Positions 48,456 to 62,400 are shown, counted from the first letter of the stretch. The stretch is 64,000 nt of DNA from Tremella fuciformis (GCA_032768795.1 CP136496.1:310001-374000); one strand, 5' to 3'. Notes: generated from the letters alone by a model not told the origin. Numbers and translations are program-made.

Positions 48456-48674
48456 CATCGGTGTAAACTTGTAATCGAAAGTATAGCATGTACCACTAAG
48501 CATGCATCGCAAGATGCGCAAGATCACCAGATGAAATCGAATAACGACAAAAGATGGACAACTTAAGCTAGATATTTACAGATAGGTAGAAATAGCCCAG
48601 CACAGATCAGATCAACCCATTCGGGGATGGGGCGAAGCATCCCTCTCTCGCCTCCACGACGACGTGAGCTGATA

Positions 48675-51600
48675 TTAGCACCACAACTCCTCAAAATACC
48701 ATTGGCTCACCTCCTCACTCGAGCTACGCGGACCATCCCGCCCATCGCTTCCACGTCGTTTATGCAGCTTGTGCAGGAACCCCTTCATCTTCCTCCCGGC
48801 CACTTTGCCCAGACTCTGATCCCGATCAGAATCATCGTCGTCTTCACCATCATCATGGTCATGGCCCTTCAAGCTCCTAGCTGGACTCAGGGTGGTCCTC
48901 TGTCTACTAGGCAGAGATTCCGGTGTGGGCGGCTCAAGCGTCCTGATTCGCGTGGTAGGTGACGTGTTGGCCATATCGCCATTGGACGAGGTCGTCTTCG
49001 ACAGAGTACGGGCCAGCTCCTCTCCGATCTCATGTGCCTTGGTAGCGATGCGAGACAAGGCGCTGTTCGCCGACGACGGGCTTTCGAGCTCCATGATAGG
49101 CGGTGTGTCTGTCGGAGTGGGAGGTTCGACATGATAGCGCAGCTTCGACTTGTTCGAGCTCGCCCCATTGCTGCCGCCGCCCAGAGTTGATTTAAGGGGT
49201 TTCTGCAAGGACTGCAGAGCCGCAGCCTGCTTGCTTGCCAAGCCTTTCTTGGACCGGAGCAAGGAGGTGTTTTTGAGAATCTGCGAGAGGAGGTCTCCTG
49301 ACTGGGCCCAGAGGTGTGCCCTCACGTCCCGCTTGACATGCTCGAAGACATCCTCGTATGTCCAGAGCTTGCGGTAGTACACACAGTCTGGGGTGCGGAA
49401 TTGGAAACCGACCACGTCGGGGAGGGGAATGCCCAGCTTGCGCCGTTTCCCATCGCCTTTGAAGTCAAGGATGAATGCCGTATTGCCGAAGACGATCCGC
49501 TCGAACGTCTTGTTGGACGAGGCGCGCCGGCGCATCTCCTGCGCATCGCGAAGGTTGGAGGTAAGCGGGAAAGACGGCTTGTCGTCTTCTGACCCGCCAG
49601 AGTCGGGAGTGCGAGTCGATGCCGAGACCGAACGGGCGGAACGTAAGGAAGACAGGGAGACTTCAGACTGAGTGCGCGATAGTGGAGCAAGTGGGAGGGA
49701 CGCAGTGGACGGGTTGTTGCCGTTCAGAGGGGTCATAATTACCGGCCGCTTGTCGGGCGACTTGGCGCGCTTCTTCTCCTTCTCCTTCTCCTTGTCTTTC
49801 TTCTTGCCGTTCTCGGGCTTCTCATTGGCATCGCGTTTACGCCGGAAGATGTAATCCACAAACTGGTGCCCGTACTGCTCTTCGAGCTTGAAGCGGACCG
49901 GATGTAGCTTCATCACGACGTCCCGGACGATTGGGATCCCGCCGACTGGCGCCAAAGTAGATAGATAGACCGAGGTAAAAGGAGCGTCGCGGCCCATGAG
50001 GGGAGGAGACTGTTCTCCCTTGCGCACCTTGATGTTCTCGTTCCATCGTGCCAGTACCTCAGGGTACAGTACATCGGCATTACTGTTGAGGGCGGCTAGA
50101 TCGCCGACGGCGATGGCCATGTCGGTCGAGCCGTCCTTGTTGCTGAGATAGGAGACGAGCGTGCGCTCAATATCGAGCTTGATCAGCGGCTTGAATGTAT
50201 CTTGCAGCATGTGCCAAGCGATACCGCCTGCCCGTACTTCCAGCCTCGATGCGGCCTTGAGCATGGCCCGCGCATCGTCTTTGGCAAAGTTGACAGAGAT
50301 TGCGTCGAAGACAGTGAAGAGGTGGTCCATGTACTCGAGGTGGTCTGCTCGGATATGAACCAGGTTCTGCCGGCCTATGTCGTCCAGACGATCGACATTC
50401 TGCTCGTACCCTCGATGCTTCTCTTCCAGCTCTCGTATCTCCCGCTGAAGGTTGAACAGGTCGACCAGGAGCTTGTTAGGGTCACGGTCCCGCCGGTCAA
50501 ACTGAAGCAGGAACTCGTCGACCCGTTGTGACCGGCGTCGGTGCCCTGGGTCCTGGTACATGAGGAGATCAGTGACGACGTTGTACAGAGCCGCATAGTG
50601 CTGTGACGTGGCAGACACGGCAATGCGCGGGACAGTGACAGTTGAGAGATCCTGATGAAGCCGGAGATGGTGTATCGGCTCGCCGTCCTCGTCCACCGCA
50701 TCGGGCCATTCGAGTCCACGAGGGACTCTGAGATGATTGAAACGGTCCATGGCCATAGCCGCGTCGGTCTTGAGCACGATACGGTCATAGTCTGTGGCTT
50801 CACTCCTGACATCGAGGAAGATCTCGAGCGGGAGAAATTCCAGACCTTTCGGTATACCATCGGTACTGCGTTCCCTCTTCATCGTTTCAGTGCTGGGGTA
50901 GAACGCTTGCAAGCCCTTGAGCGAGACATATTGCCTAACGATCAGCAAGGTTCCGGAAGATGGGCCCCAGCTCACCTGGACATGACATCCGCAGCCACCT
51001 CGTCCATCGCATTCTCATCCACGATCTGATATCCCTTGAAAGATATCTCCTCAACAGCAAGCATGACCATCGAATCGGAGTCGACGTTGCTCTTGAGAGC
51101 AACCTGCGGCTTGAGCAGCAAGATCCGATTGGTTGGCTTGACAGCGCAGTCATCAGGCAATCCCATGGACGGCTTCCGCATATCCTCATGGTCGTTCTGG
51201 TGAGAGACAGGAAGGCGGAACTGGTGTCGACATATACGGGGATCCCGCAGACGTTTCTCCAGCATGCCAACCATCTGATTGGCGACATCGGCTGGAGCAG
51301 GGAGGTCCGAAGCGGACAGGTCGTCTTGATTGAGTCCGTTTATTCTGCCCTCGGCTCGGCGCCGCAATCGCTGCTGCAAGCCTTCCCGTACATTGCGAAG
51401 AGACCTGGTGTTCAGAACGATACCCGAACAGGACAAAAGCCTTACGCATGTGAGACGGTATACTCCTCCCGCTTCCGATCTCGAGACGAGAAGAAGTACT
51501 CAAACACGATCTGCACTCAGCTATCCGTTGGCAGAACACTCAGCTGACTTACGTTGCGCGAATCGTTCGTCCACATGATCCGCGGACAATGGATATGGAA

Positions 51601-54600
51601 GGTATTCTCAAACGGGGCGTCTTGCTGCTGTTGCGACCCCGGCATGTTCTTGACGTCTTTCTGCTGATCGGCAGCTTGGAAGGTATTGTCGTCCATCGTC
51701 CTGCGCTCCTCCTTGCGCAGCTCCATGAGGTGATTCCGAAGTGTCCGCAGAGTACGCATGATGGAATCTTGCTGCATCTGCCGGGTCAGCGGGTCGACTT
51801 GCACGATGGAAGAGAGGCCGGGACTCGCCTGGCTATATCCTGACGGCTCGGATCCGGACTCGACATGCCGTGTCTCGCGCAGATGGTCTTCTAGCTCTTC
51901 GATCCTATCACGCACCAATCTCGCCTGGGTGTCTCCGACAGTCGCCGCCGCACCCAAATAACAGATATGCGACGGCTCATGGCCAAACTTGGTATTCTCC
52001 AACTGCTCGCCGCCAGACGCCTGCGACGCAGCCTCATCATGGGCGGTGGTAGGACGCGCCTTGACGCGCTTGGAGAAGAACATGCGGGGACAGTCGCCAA
52101 AGTCGACCACTTGCAAGCCGGGATTGCGGTCGAGAGGTTTCCGATCCGCATCGACATAGTCAAAGTGATTGAACCATACTCTCTTGACCGGCTCGTGCTC
52201 GCTGGCCTTCGTGAGCGTGCTGTTCACATTGGTCGATCCGTTCCGCTTGAGGTCCTCGTTGAAGTGGGCACGGATCCCTTTGCAGTCTATATCTTCCAGG
52301 AGGAGATCGGCCGCATAGAAGGGCTTGTGCGTGACGACGGTCGTGCGGTCCAGCTGTTCGTGACGCACGACCTTTTCTTGCGCTCGCTGGTGCGCGTCGG
52401 CTCGGAATCGCGCGAAGCGGACTTTAAGACCGAGACACTCGGACATGCCAACTTGCCAGAGATCTTTGCGCATCTGGGCATATACGTGAGACACAAACAA
52501 AGGAGCCAGGTCGAAGCGGTACTTGATAGTGCCCAACGATCGACCGAATGATTTCGAAGCAGGTGGAGTATTCGGGAACAGCTTGCCCTGGCGAATGGGC
52601 AGAGACAGAGTGTGGTCAAAGAGTCTGCAGTCAGCACTGGTCGGAAGACCTTGAGAGACACTCACTTCCACCAGGCGAAGAAATGCGCGAAAGCCTTGGG
52701 TGTGAGGTGCATGCTATTGTGCTTGTCCGCCTCTGCGGCCAGACCTCCTCGTCGACTTTCATCCGCAGGGCTGACAAGAGAGACAGAGAAGTGGATGTAA
52801 TCGGATCTAAAACCCTCGTAAGAGTCGGCAGTCTGGTTGTCAGCTGTGACACGAAGAGAGTGATCAGCTCACATGGCCCAGACGATCCGACTCCCGATCC
52901 ACAGCTTCTTTCGACTTGAGGATGACCTCTTGATGCTGCTTGAAGTCAAAGATGCGGCATTGACGGTGCATGAGCACATCTGTGCTACCGCAGTTCTTGT
53001 CGCAGGTCCAAGGGCGGCAAGTGCGTTCAAAGCGGAAGCCAAAGCCGACTCGAGTACCATTCATGAACCTCGCACAGGGCTTAGTATACCTTCGCTCGAT
53101 CAAAGAAGTCTCTTCGACGACATCACTGCTGTCATGGTCTGGCTCGGGATGGGAGTGCTCGACCCCTAGGACAGAGTCGTCCTTCAGAGCGGTCATATCC
53201 GGAATGGCGATCATAAGCGTGTCCGAGGAAATCTGGATGAGCTCGTATTGGGGGTTCTTGTGCCCTATTTCCAGCTTGGTGTTGCCTCGCCAGGCGAGTG
53301 CAAAGCCAGCACCGAGACCTTCGATGGAGTAGGGATCGCGCGAGCCTATAATCAGCAAGAAGCCCGTTTGAAACCTGTATTGCCGAAACAATCACTCACC
53401 TTTCAAGTGCAGATGGACAGTACTCTCAAACGACATGCGGACCGTCCAATGCAAGATCAACCTAAACTTGTCCCAGAACCCAATCTTCGCACTCGGATCC
53501 CTCGGCGGGTGAGACAGCGTCTCGATGACACGCACCAAGTCTTGTATGGCAGGCTGATACGAATTCCCCCACGTAAATTCGGTCGTGTTCTTGGCCATGA
53601 TCTTGACTTCTGGCCGGGCGTACGTCTTGACAGGCATGATGGTCTTGGCGATTTGCAGCATAAACGGCTTGGACTGCTGGTCGCCGAGACCGCCGGGGAC
53701 GACTTCGCACGGGAGGAAGACGACCGAGTCGCGGCCAGGGACGAGCTCCTCGGCGATGATGAAGGGCGTCTCGACGTGCCATACTGGACGTGGCGGCGGT
53801 TTATTGGTATGATGCGGCGGGACGGGGTCGCGGCGGGGGATCTTGATCAGTGCCAGGGGGTAGTCTCGCAGTCGCCATTCGGCATGCTCCATCGTCCAGC
53901 TCAGCTGAAGGGGTACCATGAGCGAAAACTCGACGTCGGGCTTGAAGGGGGCCGAGCAGTCTCCCATGTACTTGATGATAGCCTCGCGGTCCCATCCAGG
54001 CTGCGTGATACTCATTTTGACCCCCTCGAACGTGGAGCGGAAGAGCGGCGCCTCGAAGGGCAGGTCTACAATGGAGATGGGTAACTTGGCTGTATTGGTG
54101 GTGATGTGCACAGGTCGTACAGCCTCTTGCTCCCGCCGCTTCTGTTCCTCACGAGCAGCAGCAACCCGCGCAATCCATTTCTGTGACTTGTACCAGTCGA
54201 GCCTATACCTTGCCTCATCAAGCGAGACACTGTGTTTGGCCGTGAGACGATTCGGAAAGCGACCATTGCCGTTTGTTTGCGCACGATTTGGCGACTCATC
54301 GTCGTCCGACAGGGCAGCTTCCGCCTCAGCGATGATCCTCACCTTTTTCTCAAACTCGTCTTCGAGCTCGTTTCGCGCTTTCTGGGCGACGAGTCCTACC
54401 CGCCAAATCCGGTTCAAGCGCGTCTCGATCGGGTTGTCCTGGGCTTCGAGCACGAGGTGGCGGAAGGCAAAGTGGAGAGGTGGGATTTTTTTCGGCTCTT
54501 CCGCAGAGGGTATACGAGAAGTCAGGAAGCCCTCGGTCGGATCCGCCTTGAAAATGTCGAGCAGTAGGAGTTTGAGCGACTTGACCGAGACGTTAATGTT

Positions 54601-57600
54601 TAGAACTAGCTTGGACAGCTCGTATGTGTGGGGAATCCGCACACGCATGGCATCGGCGTTAATGTCAAACTCGGGCGGCTGGTCAGGCGGAGCCGTCTTG
54701 ACTGCCAGCTTGCGTATTCTGGCCAGCTCCTCCCATGAGCCAGTCTCGCGAGGCGAAGGCACATAAGCGAGGACAGCCTCGGCACGACCGATGATGCCTG
54801 TATCCCAGCGCTTAGACACGCCAGCACTAGATATCTGAACGACGAGCTGCTCCATCAGGGGGAAAGCCATGTGAAGTACGACACTCGGAAGCGTAATATC
54901 CACCTCGAGGCCCGTGTGGCGGGGCGGGGGCGGTGCAGAAGATGGGGGATGGGGTTTGGCCCATGCCTTGTGCAGCTTCTTGACGACGAGGACAGCGAGG
55001 AGCGAGGCGTAGATGTGTGAGAGGTCGGAGACGATCTTGACCGGGTCCACTTTGCCCTGCAGGCGCTTGGAGACATGCGCCTCAGGATCATGTTGCCGAA
55101 GGGAGAGTTTGAATCGTCCTTCTTTGATTTGCAACAGCGGTCGTTGAGCCTGGTCCGTTCCAGTGATCTCGAGAGGAGGAATGCTATTGGCAAACTCGCC
55201 CCACTTTTCGTCATGCTCCTGCGGGCGCCTGAACTCCCAGCCCACATAATCATCGTGCGGCCGCTGCTGCGGCATCTCGGGTTTGGCGTGCGACATGGAC
55301 GTGCCGCCGGCATCGGCAAACCTCTGTCCGTGCCAGATGGGCTTGACAAAGAAGTCCACGAGAACAGCGGAGACGAGGGCTGCCCGTCCGCCATCGGGAC
55401 TGACAGAGTAGTACACCGCCATAGCCTGAGTGTTGATGTCTTCCGGCAGTCGCAGCTTTGACCTCGTGGGGCCGTTCAGCGGATGTCGGCAGTTCATAGC
55501 TTGCGTGCGTTTCGAGTAATGGGCAAACTCAAACGTCGCGGACGTCTGCACCCAGAGTCCGCGAATGAGCTGCAGCTTGCAATTGGGATTCGGATCCTTG
55601 TGACCGACAAAGACGGAGATCAGTCCGAGGGAGAGCCGGGCGGTGATGCCAGATGGCAATCCAGCGAGGACTTGTTTCGACCGAGCAGGCGGTGCGCGTG
55701 GCTCAGACTGGCGCCGCTCGCCGCCCATGGCCACAAGAGCATCAAGCACGGCCGGCTGCCACATGTTGACTTTGATACCGCTATCGATACCCAGGTCTAC
55801 CTGTGCAGAAGTCGAGCTGAACTCCAGCTGCGCACTCTCGTTGCCCTGCATGTCCATTTCGTGCCGGCCGTAGATGTCGCCAGAGTATGTCCCGAGTGCA
55901 GTCCCGATAGACGCCAAGTGATACGTCTTGGTATCCCGCTCGCCGAGAGTCAGATGGAAAGAAATAGGCTGTAGAGCCAGGGAAGCCTCGAAACTCATAC
56001 GGAGGGAGAAGTCGTCTCGTAGCTGGGCGCAGGGTGTAGAGTATTGCCGCCGGACTTGAGGCTTGAGCATCGACACCGGCTGAGTGTAGTCCACGCCTTC
56101 CGCGTCTTCCCGTCTCGCACGGAGCTCGTCTTCCTTCTTGAAAGCCTCTTTGGTGGCGGATCGATCTGGCCGACGACCGATAACATCCGAGAAGCTGGTA
56201 AAGCACCCGAGATGCAGGCCGTCAGAGGCGAGGGAGAGGGTGGTCTTGTGCTCCGAGACCCGGTCGGCGATGACGACCATGGCATGGCCTATGTCCAAAA
56301 CCATTCGCACCCGCGGGGGTAGGCCAAAGTCCTGCACTGTTTCAGGCTTGGGGTCCGGCGGGACATCCGGCGGCTTTGGTCTGCTCTTCTTCCATGAGTG
56401 CAGCAGGTCAGTCAAGAGCTGCACATCCCCGGAAACATCGATCGAGTTGACACTTCCTCTGCCGACAATCAGGGCGACATTCGGGTCGGTGCTGAACAGC
56501 AGCTCCTCTCTAGTCCATCCTTTCGGTCTCCAAGTGGACAGTCCCTCGAACTCTGCTTCGCGAATGGCAAAGAGCTGATCACGATCCACATGCGACTCGC
56601 CCGGGGCGATGCACTGCAGGTCGATGCTACCCCATCCAGCGGTATACGCCACGCCTTTGATCCTACATGCGGGATTCGAGTTGTTGCCAAACGCGTTTCG
56701 TGCCCGTTCGTTATTGGTTGAGTCTGCCGCTGAGAGTTGGCAGTAGATGTCGGAGGTGGAAAGGGAAATTTGGAACAGCTCGTCGTCTTGCAAGGAGGAC
56801 AACTCCGTCGAAGACGAATGCGCAGAGTGTTGGGCGGCAGGCAGGAAGTGGGCGAGGCTGAAGCTTGCGAGGGATACAGATACAAATTCGAGGGACCGCA
56901 GGGTCGTCTAGCGATGAGCTTTCCCTCATAAATCGAAGACAATGACATACTCGTATGGTTCCCCTTGGCGCCCAGCGGTTCCTTAGCCGCCGCGGCGGGT
57001 CTGGAACAGGCTTCTCCCTCGCCTTCCGCTCCTGCACCATCTCCTGCACCTTCTCCAAAGCCCCCAGACTAGTCTTGACATTCCCGACTTCAACTGCCGC
57101 GCTCAGTGTGCCCTCCCCGAGAAGACCCTTGTGAGGTGCGAATCCCATCCCCAGTACCGCTACACTCCTCCCGTCCACGTCCAACAGCTTCTCCAGTCCC
57201 CCATCCCCACTCGTGATCCCATACCTCGAATTCGTTGACGGAAAGACGCTTTTGAATGACTGCAAGGGGAACGCCGTCGGTCGAGAGTCCTCTTTGAGAG
57301 ACTTGGCCGAGGCTTTGTGGCACAAGCTCCGCAGACCGTTTCCGGTCAAATCTCCTATTGACGGTCGGGTCGAGGCGGGATGTGGGGGGTTGAAGTGCGG
57401 GAGGATGACCGCCAGCCCACTGACAGAGGCGGTGAGCGATACCGAGCCTTTGCCTCTCCCGATGGCGTGTGTCCAAATACTGAACACCGATGAGGACACG
57501 GCCGACTGGAATACCGAGGCCTGCCGCCGCGTACGCGCGATGAATCGTTCTTCCGGATCGGGGCAGGGCCGAGGAGGTATGAGTGCGTGAACCGGGGAGA

Positions 57601-58273
57601 ACGGATCCGAGAAGCGCGCGACGGCTGGGGAAGAGGGCATGTCGGGCGACTGGGGTGGGGAGAACGGATGCCCGAGGCGAGGCGTCGAGTCGGGCGAGCA
57701 GTTCAGCATGCTCGGGTCCAGCATGGCCCGGTCGACCTTGCCTTCGAATATGACCTTGAGCCCTGCGCGCGCGTCGTCGATGGTCACCTCCATCCCGTCC
57801 AGGTCGTCGAAGATGACCCGCAGGTCGGCGACTTGTACCGAGAAGAGCCGCGCGAGGCCAAACCAGTGATGCACCACGAGGTGCAGCGTGCGCGTGGCGA
57901 GGAATACGGCCCATCGTTCTACTCTCGACCCGCCGCTGCGTTTCGGGTCCCAAGGCTTGTTTTCCGCTGCAGTAGTAGCAGCATCCAGTGCCGCCCGACG
58001 CACACGCAGCGCCACGCCCTCGATGCGGATCACCACCCACCCCACATCGTCGGCTGTGCGTCCGCCCCATCCCCACCCGACACGCTCGACACGTACGGTG
58101 GGCACGACCGCGCCGTGCTGTGCTTTCGGCCGCCATTCTATCCCTCGAGCCGAGCGCGGCGAGATGCTCGAGAAGCGGAACTGGGTCCGGTACGCCAAGA
58201 CTTGCGGCAGGCCAAAGTACACTAGGAGCAACACCGCCAGCCCCGCACATACCGACGCGGCGAGCAGCTGCAT
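48675..58273 (-). CDS. FMP27: FMP27/Hobbit-type bridge-like lipid-transfer protein, about 3098 residues
   Basis: Proteins of this family (BLTP2 in animals) form long hydrophobic grooves that carry lipids at ER-plasma membrane contacts. Eight exons by eye: 58273-56951, 56907-53400, 53345-52873, 52832-52666, 52624-51553, 51510-51446, 51404-50976, 50934-48675; introns are 40-54 bases and the total is exactly 3099 codons. The N-terminal 25 residues form a membrane anchor (LAASVCAGLAVLLLVYFG). The family signature GFWDKFRL is near residue 1580, followed by GSRDPYSI and GFALAWRG. Later come SYEGFRSDYIHFSVS, HLTPKAFAHFFAWW and GLEFLPLEIFLDVRSE. The tail has a Lys/Glu-rich low-complexity stretch and ends in a basic segment (GRKMKGFLHKLHKRRG) that may bind membrane. 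No break is seen. Confidence 0.93.
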
Positions 58274-58694
58274 CGTCGCCGGGCCTGCGGGGCTGCGTCG
58301 GTAGATATACTGGTACTGGGACTGGAGATGCGTCAGGACCGGCCGGATTGGTACAAATGCCTCACCTCAAAATAACTTTGAGCGACTCATGCCCTGTTGC
58401 CCTTCATTGCCCGCCGGCACATCCGACTGTCCATCTTCTTGTGAGTGGGGCCCAAGATGCGAGTTTTGGTTGAGCAATTCGTGACGGTCCAGCAGAGATG
58501 ACTACACGGCACGCATACAGGAAAGCAGGAGATCCCAAGCCTATGACACAGAACGGATAGTAGAGAAACTGTTCCAGGTCTTGATCTTTCTGACGCCGAG
58601 CCGCGGATTGATGACGAAGGCCGAGATACCATGTCACGTGGCAAGGATTTCCAGCGGCGGTCTCCGCCCGTGCCTAGGCTGACGCTATCAATGA
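58274..58694. promoter_or_regulatory. upstream region of FMP27
   Basis: These 421 bases lie between the FMP27 start and the first Helitron-like terminus. No specific element was recognised. Confidence 0.4.
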
Positions 58695-58921
58695 TCAGCG
58701 TAGCTCTTACGGGGCGAATTTCTGCGGGTGTCCCTGGAACGAAAACGGTAAATGGGGGAATTAAATAAGAAAATTCCGGCCATTCTGATTTCATCAGCAC
58801 AATCCTAATCAGCGTAGCTCTTACGGGGCGAATTTCTGCGGGTGTCCCTGGAACGAAAACGGTAAATGGGGGAATTAAATAAGAAAATTCCGGCCATTCT
58901 GATTTCATCAGCACAATCCTA
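58695..58921. repeat. 114-bp perfect tandem duplication (Helitron 5'-end-like)
   Basis: Two identical 114-base units lie head to tail. Each unit contains TCAGCGTAGCTCTTACGG and ends at about the next TCAGCG. The same 5' sequence, diverged, recurs at 59492. Both units begin with TC preceded by A, as Helitron 5' ends do at AT targets. Confidence 0.85.
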
Positions 58922-59491
58922 ATATGCATTGTGTCCTTGCCAAATTGCCTTTCATCAGAGAATAAAGATCTATGCATGAGGCTGATGCATGGAATGATCT
59001 CTGTAGCAGAACCAATCGCCTACATAGCTACTGCCATACCCTGCCCTATCATTGCACCAAAATGGTTACAATAGCGCAAGTCTGACAAGACTGCAATAGG
59101 CTTGCCAGGTGGCAGCTGTGACATAGCCCCTGTGACCAGCTTGGCATGCCTATGATCATCTGATCAGCCTAGCATGCCCAACAAGCACTTGCGCATCTCT
59201 TGATGAAGTGCTTTAGCTTGCAACTAATCAATGTTCTACAGTACATCCGGCTTTGCCGGATGCTTGACCCGTAAGGGCTGCGATGGCTGCGCCGCTAGGC
59301 GCAAGGGGGGGTCTTGGGGGGGTGTCCCACCCCCCCATGTCTAACGGAACCAAAGAACAAGGAATTGCATTAGGTTTTCCAAATTGCCTGAGAACCAATA
59401 ACTTGAATACCTGATTAGAAATTCAGAGCTAAAAAAGAATTGAAATAACGAGCTACGCCCTATCGCGCACTTTCCTGCACGATCTACCTAG
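58809..59491 (+). mobile_element. candidate non-autonomous Helitron, about 683 bp
   Basis: It begins TCAGCGTAG at 58809 after an A and ends in CTAG at 59488-59491. Eight bases before its end lies an imperfect hairpin (atcgcgc at 59462-59468, gcacgat at 59477-59483, one mismatch). A TC start, a 3' hairpin and a CTAG end are the hallmarks of Helitrons. No coding sequence was recognised. The interior also has a perfect 8-base hairpin at 59244-59262 and GC-rich stem-like runs at 59285-59335. The boundaries are inferred by eye. Confidence 0.5.
59244..59262. other. perfect hairpin (8-base stem, 3-base loop)
   Basis: catccggc and gccggatg pair around ttt. It is followed within 70 bases by gcgcc-gcta-ggcgc and by G7/C7 stretches that could also pair. 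The meaning is unclear: a terminator-like or replication-related structure of the Helitron, or the 3' end of an older element. Confidence 0.7.
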
Positions 59492-62400
59492 TCAGCGTAG
59501 CTCTTACGGTGCTGAATTCTGCGGGTGTCCCTGGAACGAAAACGGTAAGTGGGGGGGCCAAATAAAAATTTTCCGGCAGGCTGGGTATAAGGGTGGAGGG
59601 GACTTTGAATTTTCATCCTCATCCCCCTCTCTACTCAAATCTGGCGAAGCCCTGGCAGTTTGACTGTTTATGTGGGGGGATCAAATAAAGAAATTCCGGA
59701 GCACTTAGAGATTTCAGGCTGCCTGGCTTGCCTTGCACACCTAATCTTCTCACTTCCTATTGCATGCCTAACTTTGGACCCACTGTAAGTCGCCCATTCT
59801 TCTGTCATGCATGCATGGGCTGATGAGTACAGCTGAACTTCTTGCAAGTTGATGCATGATCAAGTGTTGGCTTGTCCATAACATCAATGTGAGCTTTGCC
59901 TTCAAGCGATGCATGCACATACTGATGCAGAAAGTCCCAGATATTGCAGCAATGCACTGCTCTCGAGGCCAACGCTGTTTGGGTCAGCACACAACTCTCA
60001 ATGGTGATCACTTTCGGAAGGCTTCTTCAGGGCGGGGCAGCAGCGACTTCTTCAAAACATGCTCCTTCTGTCGCAAACAACCGCCAGTCCCACTTGCAAC
60101 ACCCCGGTCACGGCATGGTCATGCTGAGTGCATCAAATGTGGCTTCACCTTTGCCACTCCTCGATTTCGAGACAATCGAGGTCGCCCACGCAACACATGC
60201 CAATCTTGCTTGGAGCAGCATCACTCCCAATCAGCGCCAGGCACACCCACTCGCACAACCCGGCCATTGCCACCAGTCACCCCAGGCTCTCAGCCTACGC
60301 CTGGTACACAGAGAGGTCTTCCACGCCCGCGCCATGAGGTCACCTCACCAACACCACGTCGCAACCAGGATCTACATCCTGTAGAGCTTGGCCGCCCCAC
60401 ACGAACCAGACGTGCACCTCAACTGCCCTACGCCACTCCGCCCAGCCCGCCTCAAGGTGCTGCACACCGAGTCACAGAACAGCCACCAGCCCCACCACCA
60501 CGCCTGGATCGCCATGCTGGACAGTCACGCTGCTTCAAGTGCAAGACCTGGAAAGAACATTCCGAGTTTCTCCAAGCAGGGACAGCCTCTCGCCGCTTCA
60601 AGACTTGCAGCACCTGTCGCGAATCCTCCAGAGCAGCCTATCATCGTCGACAACAGTCAACTCAGTCATCCCTCTCAGTCGACATGCTGGGCAATGCCTT
60701 CCTGCCCATTCCTGCAACACCCAACGATCTTGACGACATCTGCCTCTCTGAAGCTGCCATTGGGTGTATTGGGGACTTCCACTCAGCAATGGCAGCTGAG
60801 ACGATGGAGACTTGCGAGAACTGCAATGAGAAATGGTTTGGACTCAAGGTCCAACAGGGTAAATGTTCACGTTGTCAAATTGATGGGGAGAAATGGACAT
60901 CTGCCAACTGTATGGATCCAGGTCAGTGTCCAGGATTGTATGTGCTTCTCATGACTGACTTCACAGGTCCTTCTCTGCAGGAACTGTGCCGTGCAGCTGG
61001 CAGAGCAGTCCCTGACTTGCCCTCACAGGTGGAAGAGATGCTCCTCTCTCCCTACCATGTGCTGCTTCAAACATGGCGCGTTGGTGGTGGACAAACCAAA
61101 TACGGAGGCCACACCTGTCTCTATGCCCATGACAGTGGCAGATTCCTCTCTCGACTTCCCCTCACCGTCACCGACCTTGATGTTCTCATCATCAAGCCGA
61201 CAAATGCCCAAGCCCCCGCCAACGCTGCCAATCCCTCAGAGGATTTTGCACGCCGACCAGAGTTCCAAGTCCAGCGGTCACGCATTCTCGCAAACCTGCA
61301 AGCACTACAACACTTCCATCCAGCCTTTCAGAATGTCGAGATCAACTGGGAAGCAATCAATTCCCTTCCTGAAAACGGTTCTGTCTTCCATCAGCTGCGG
61401 TCTGTCAACTTGGAGGAGGTGCAGTACAGCGCACCTGAGCCTGACACTGGGCCAGTTGAGCAGGAGTCAGCAGAGGAGACAAGCTTGCCAGAGCTGGCTA
61501 TACCAAACCTTGGAGAAGGCAACAATATTGTGGAGGAGATCCGGGAAGCACTGGAACAGGTGGTGGATGGAGGACCACCAGCACCCCTGCTCCTCACTGG
61601 ACCTGTGCTGCATTCCACTCCAATCAATGAGCACGACATCAGCAACCCATTCCTCACCAAGGCCTTCCCCTTCCTCTTCCCCACCGGCCAGGGGGATCTG
61701 CATCAACAACGGCCTACCACAATACGTGATTCAGACTACTTCCGTCACCTGCTCTACTATCAGGATGGAAGGTTTGCAAAACACCCTCGATTCCGGTGAG
61801 TGCATCTCTCAGCATTAAGCCAAGCTGACAGTCAGCTATTATGCCTTCAACTGCATCATGAGGTGGCGAGCAAAACGGCTCTCCTGCTTCTATGTCAGCC
61901 GGAATGAAGAGGACCGAGCCCTCTCTGCTGCAGACATTGCTGCCATGGTGTCCGACCCAGCCAAGCAGCTGGCATCTCGAGTGCGACGATCAGCAGCCAC
62001 CTTAACCGGAACACCACCCTACTGGGCACAGCAGAGTCGCAATCTTGCTGCAATGATCCGTCAACTGGGCACTCCACATGCTTTCATCACATTCTCAGCT
62101 GCGGATCTTCAGTGGCCAGATCTCCACGTCCACATGCCGGACCAAGCGCTACCAACTATGAGCGAACCTGATCGACAACGCATCAATGCCAAGAACGTCA
62201 ATGAGAACCCAGCAATTGCAGCTTGCTGGTTCTATCGAAGATTTGAGCTGTTCTTGGCCAAGGTCCTCAAACCCCTGCTTGGAATAGAGGACTGGTGGTA
62301 TCGCTTTGAATGGCAAAATCGAGGCTCCAGCCATGTCCATGGACTGGTTTGGCTCAAGGGGGCGCCATCCCCAGACACCCTTGATATCAACAATCCGGAC

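Noticed and set aside
53248..56721. Several long plus-strand frames (for example 53248-54084, 53918-54766, 55483-55974)
   Set aside because: They are antisense shadows of FMP27. They lack motifs, and the minus strand carries the conserved GFWDK family sequence throughout.
57587..58473. Plus-strand frames of 140-210 codons opposite the FMP27 N-terminus
   Set aside because: Arg/Pro-rich shadow composition caused by GC-rich coding sequence on the other strand.
58695..58921. CRISPR-like or satellite array
   Set aside because: Only two adjacent 114-base units occur without spacers, in a eukaryotic genome. Helitron-end duplication explains them better.
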